The notes beneath the pieces are model-generated. The model was not told where the DNA came from. It did no database searches and saw only the letters and a list, made by a program, of their open reading frames with translations. A program made the position numbers and the translations under genes. Source: Clostridia bacterium (GTDB lineage: Bacteria; CBDUZB01; JAGLHV01). From it: a stretch of DNA of 13,505 nucleotides. The stretch covers positions 1 to 13,505 of the forward strand of contig JAUVLC010000065.1 of assembly GCA_030595925.1 (NCBI GenBank), read 5' to 3'. This document shows, in pieces, positions 13,423 to 13,505 of this stretch (the first letter of the stretch is position 1; the number at the start of each line of letters is the position of its first letter).

Positions 13423-13448
13423 CAAAAATTAACCAAAGGAGGAAAAGC

Positions 13449-13505
13449 ATGACAACAAATCATTTACCAAAGAACTACGACACATTTATTGGAATCGATG
13501 TTGAC
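13449..13505 (+). CDS. IS110-family transposase (DEDD recombinase), N-terminal fragment, runs off the right edge
   Basis: Only 19 codons are visible: ATG at 13449 with a strong AAAGGAGG (13435-13442) six bases upstream, then MTTNHLPKNYDTFIGIDVD. The FIGIDVD motif is the start of the RuvC-like DEDD domain of IS110-family transposases; its Asp is the first catalytic acidic residue. The good start, ribosome site and promoter argue for an intact 5' end. IS110-family recombinases act with an element-encoded bridge RNA taken from the non-coding ends, but I cannot place that RNA here. Other RNase H-fold proteins (RuvC-like, ROK-type) share short GID motifs, so the call rests on a brief match. Confidence 0.68.
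   Translation, partial: MTTNHLPKNYDTFIGIDVD

Larger units (their letters stand above)
13274..13448. other. Spacer between panC and the transposase: dispersed repeat and promoter
   Basis: It contains a small inverted repeat (GTTAT/ATAAC, about 13300-13314), the dispersed palindromic repeat (13306-13371), and a promoter-like inverted repeat (13397-13422). No gene is present; the short ATG frame at 13268 translates the repeat (CHSALDAESII) and is rejected. Confidence 0.75.

Overview
The window reads as a piece of chromosome from a low-G+C, Gram-negative bacterium. Two genes encode signal-peptide-bearing outer-membrane beta-barrels, so an outer membrane is present. Core housekeeping genes have ordinary bacterial Shine-Dalgarno sites and sigma70-like promoters. 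The unusually rich, mosaic intergenic repeats are of a kind I associate with uncultured, metagenome-known lineages, but nothing here fixes the phylum.

Layout: bases 1-684 are the wreck of a defence/mobile locus. The intact 3' end of a type I restriction specificity gene (hsdS) is followed by the decayed start of an hsdR-like gene, then by a decayed serine site-specific recombinase with in-frame stops and a frameshift. Bases 705-1242 hold a minus-strand tRNA cluster, in transcription order Pro(UGG), Arg(UCU), His(GUG). The Arg gene is split by a 265-nt group I intron in its anticodon loop. Bases 1243-1980 contain no gene but dense repeats. Bases 1981-6053 are a tight minus-strand operon valS-rph-rdgB (valyl-tRNA synthetase, RNase PH, non-canonical purine NTP pyrophosphatase). 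The 6054-6745 spacer holds a degenerate REP pair into which a 145-bp MITE-like element has inserted with a 4-bp target duplication, plus the promoter of the next gene. Bases 6746-8629 and 9027-10283 are two plus-strand outer-membrane beta-barrel genes, each with its own promoter and terminator; the second resembles alginate-export-family porins. Bases 10284-11061 are another repeat-filled spacer. Bases 11062-13273 are a plus-strand folK-panB-panC operon for folate and pantothenate (CoA) precursor synthesis. At the right edge, after a dispersed palindromic repeat, a DEDD transposase of the IS110 family begins and runs off the window.

The genes are mostly ordinary. The striking content is between them: (i) the intron-bearing tRNA-Arg; (ii) GTAG-tagged palindromes in back-to-back pairs, like REP/BIME elements; (iii) a MITE nested in one of those pairs, whose empty site can be reconstructed from another copy; (iv) a 36-nt heptad repeat (CTATGGA-like units) shared with at most one mismatch by five sites up to 9.7 kb apart; (v) a hairpin family with a 9-nt loop and a compensatory stem change. 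I found no new defence or biosynthetic system that the sequence would support.
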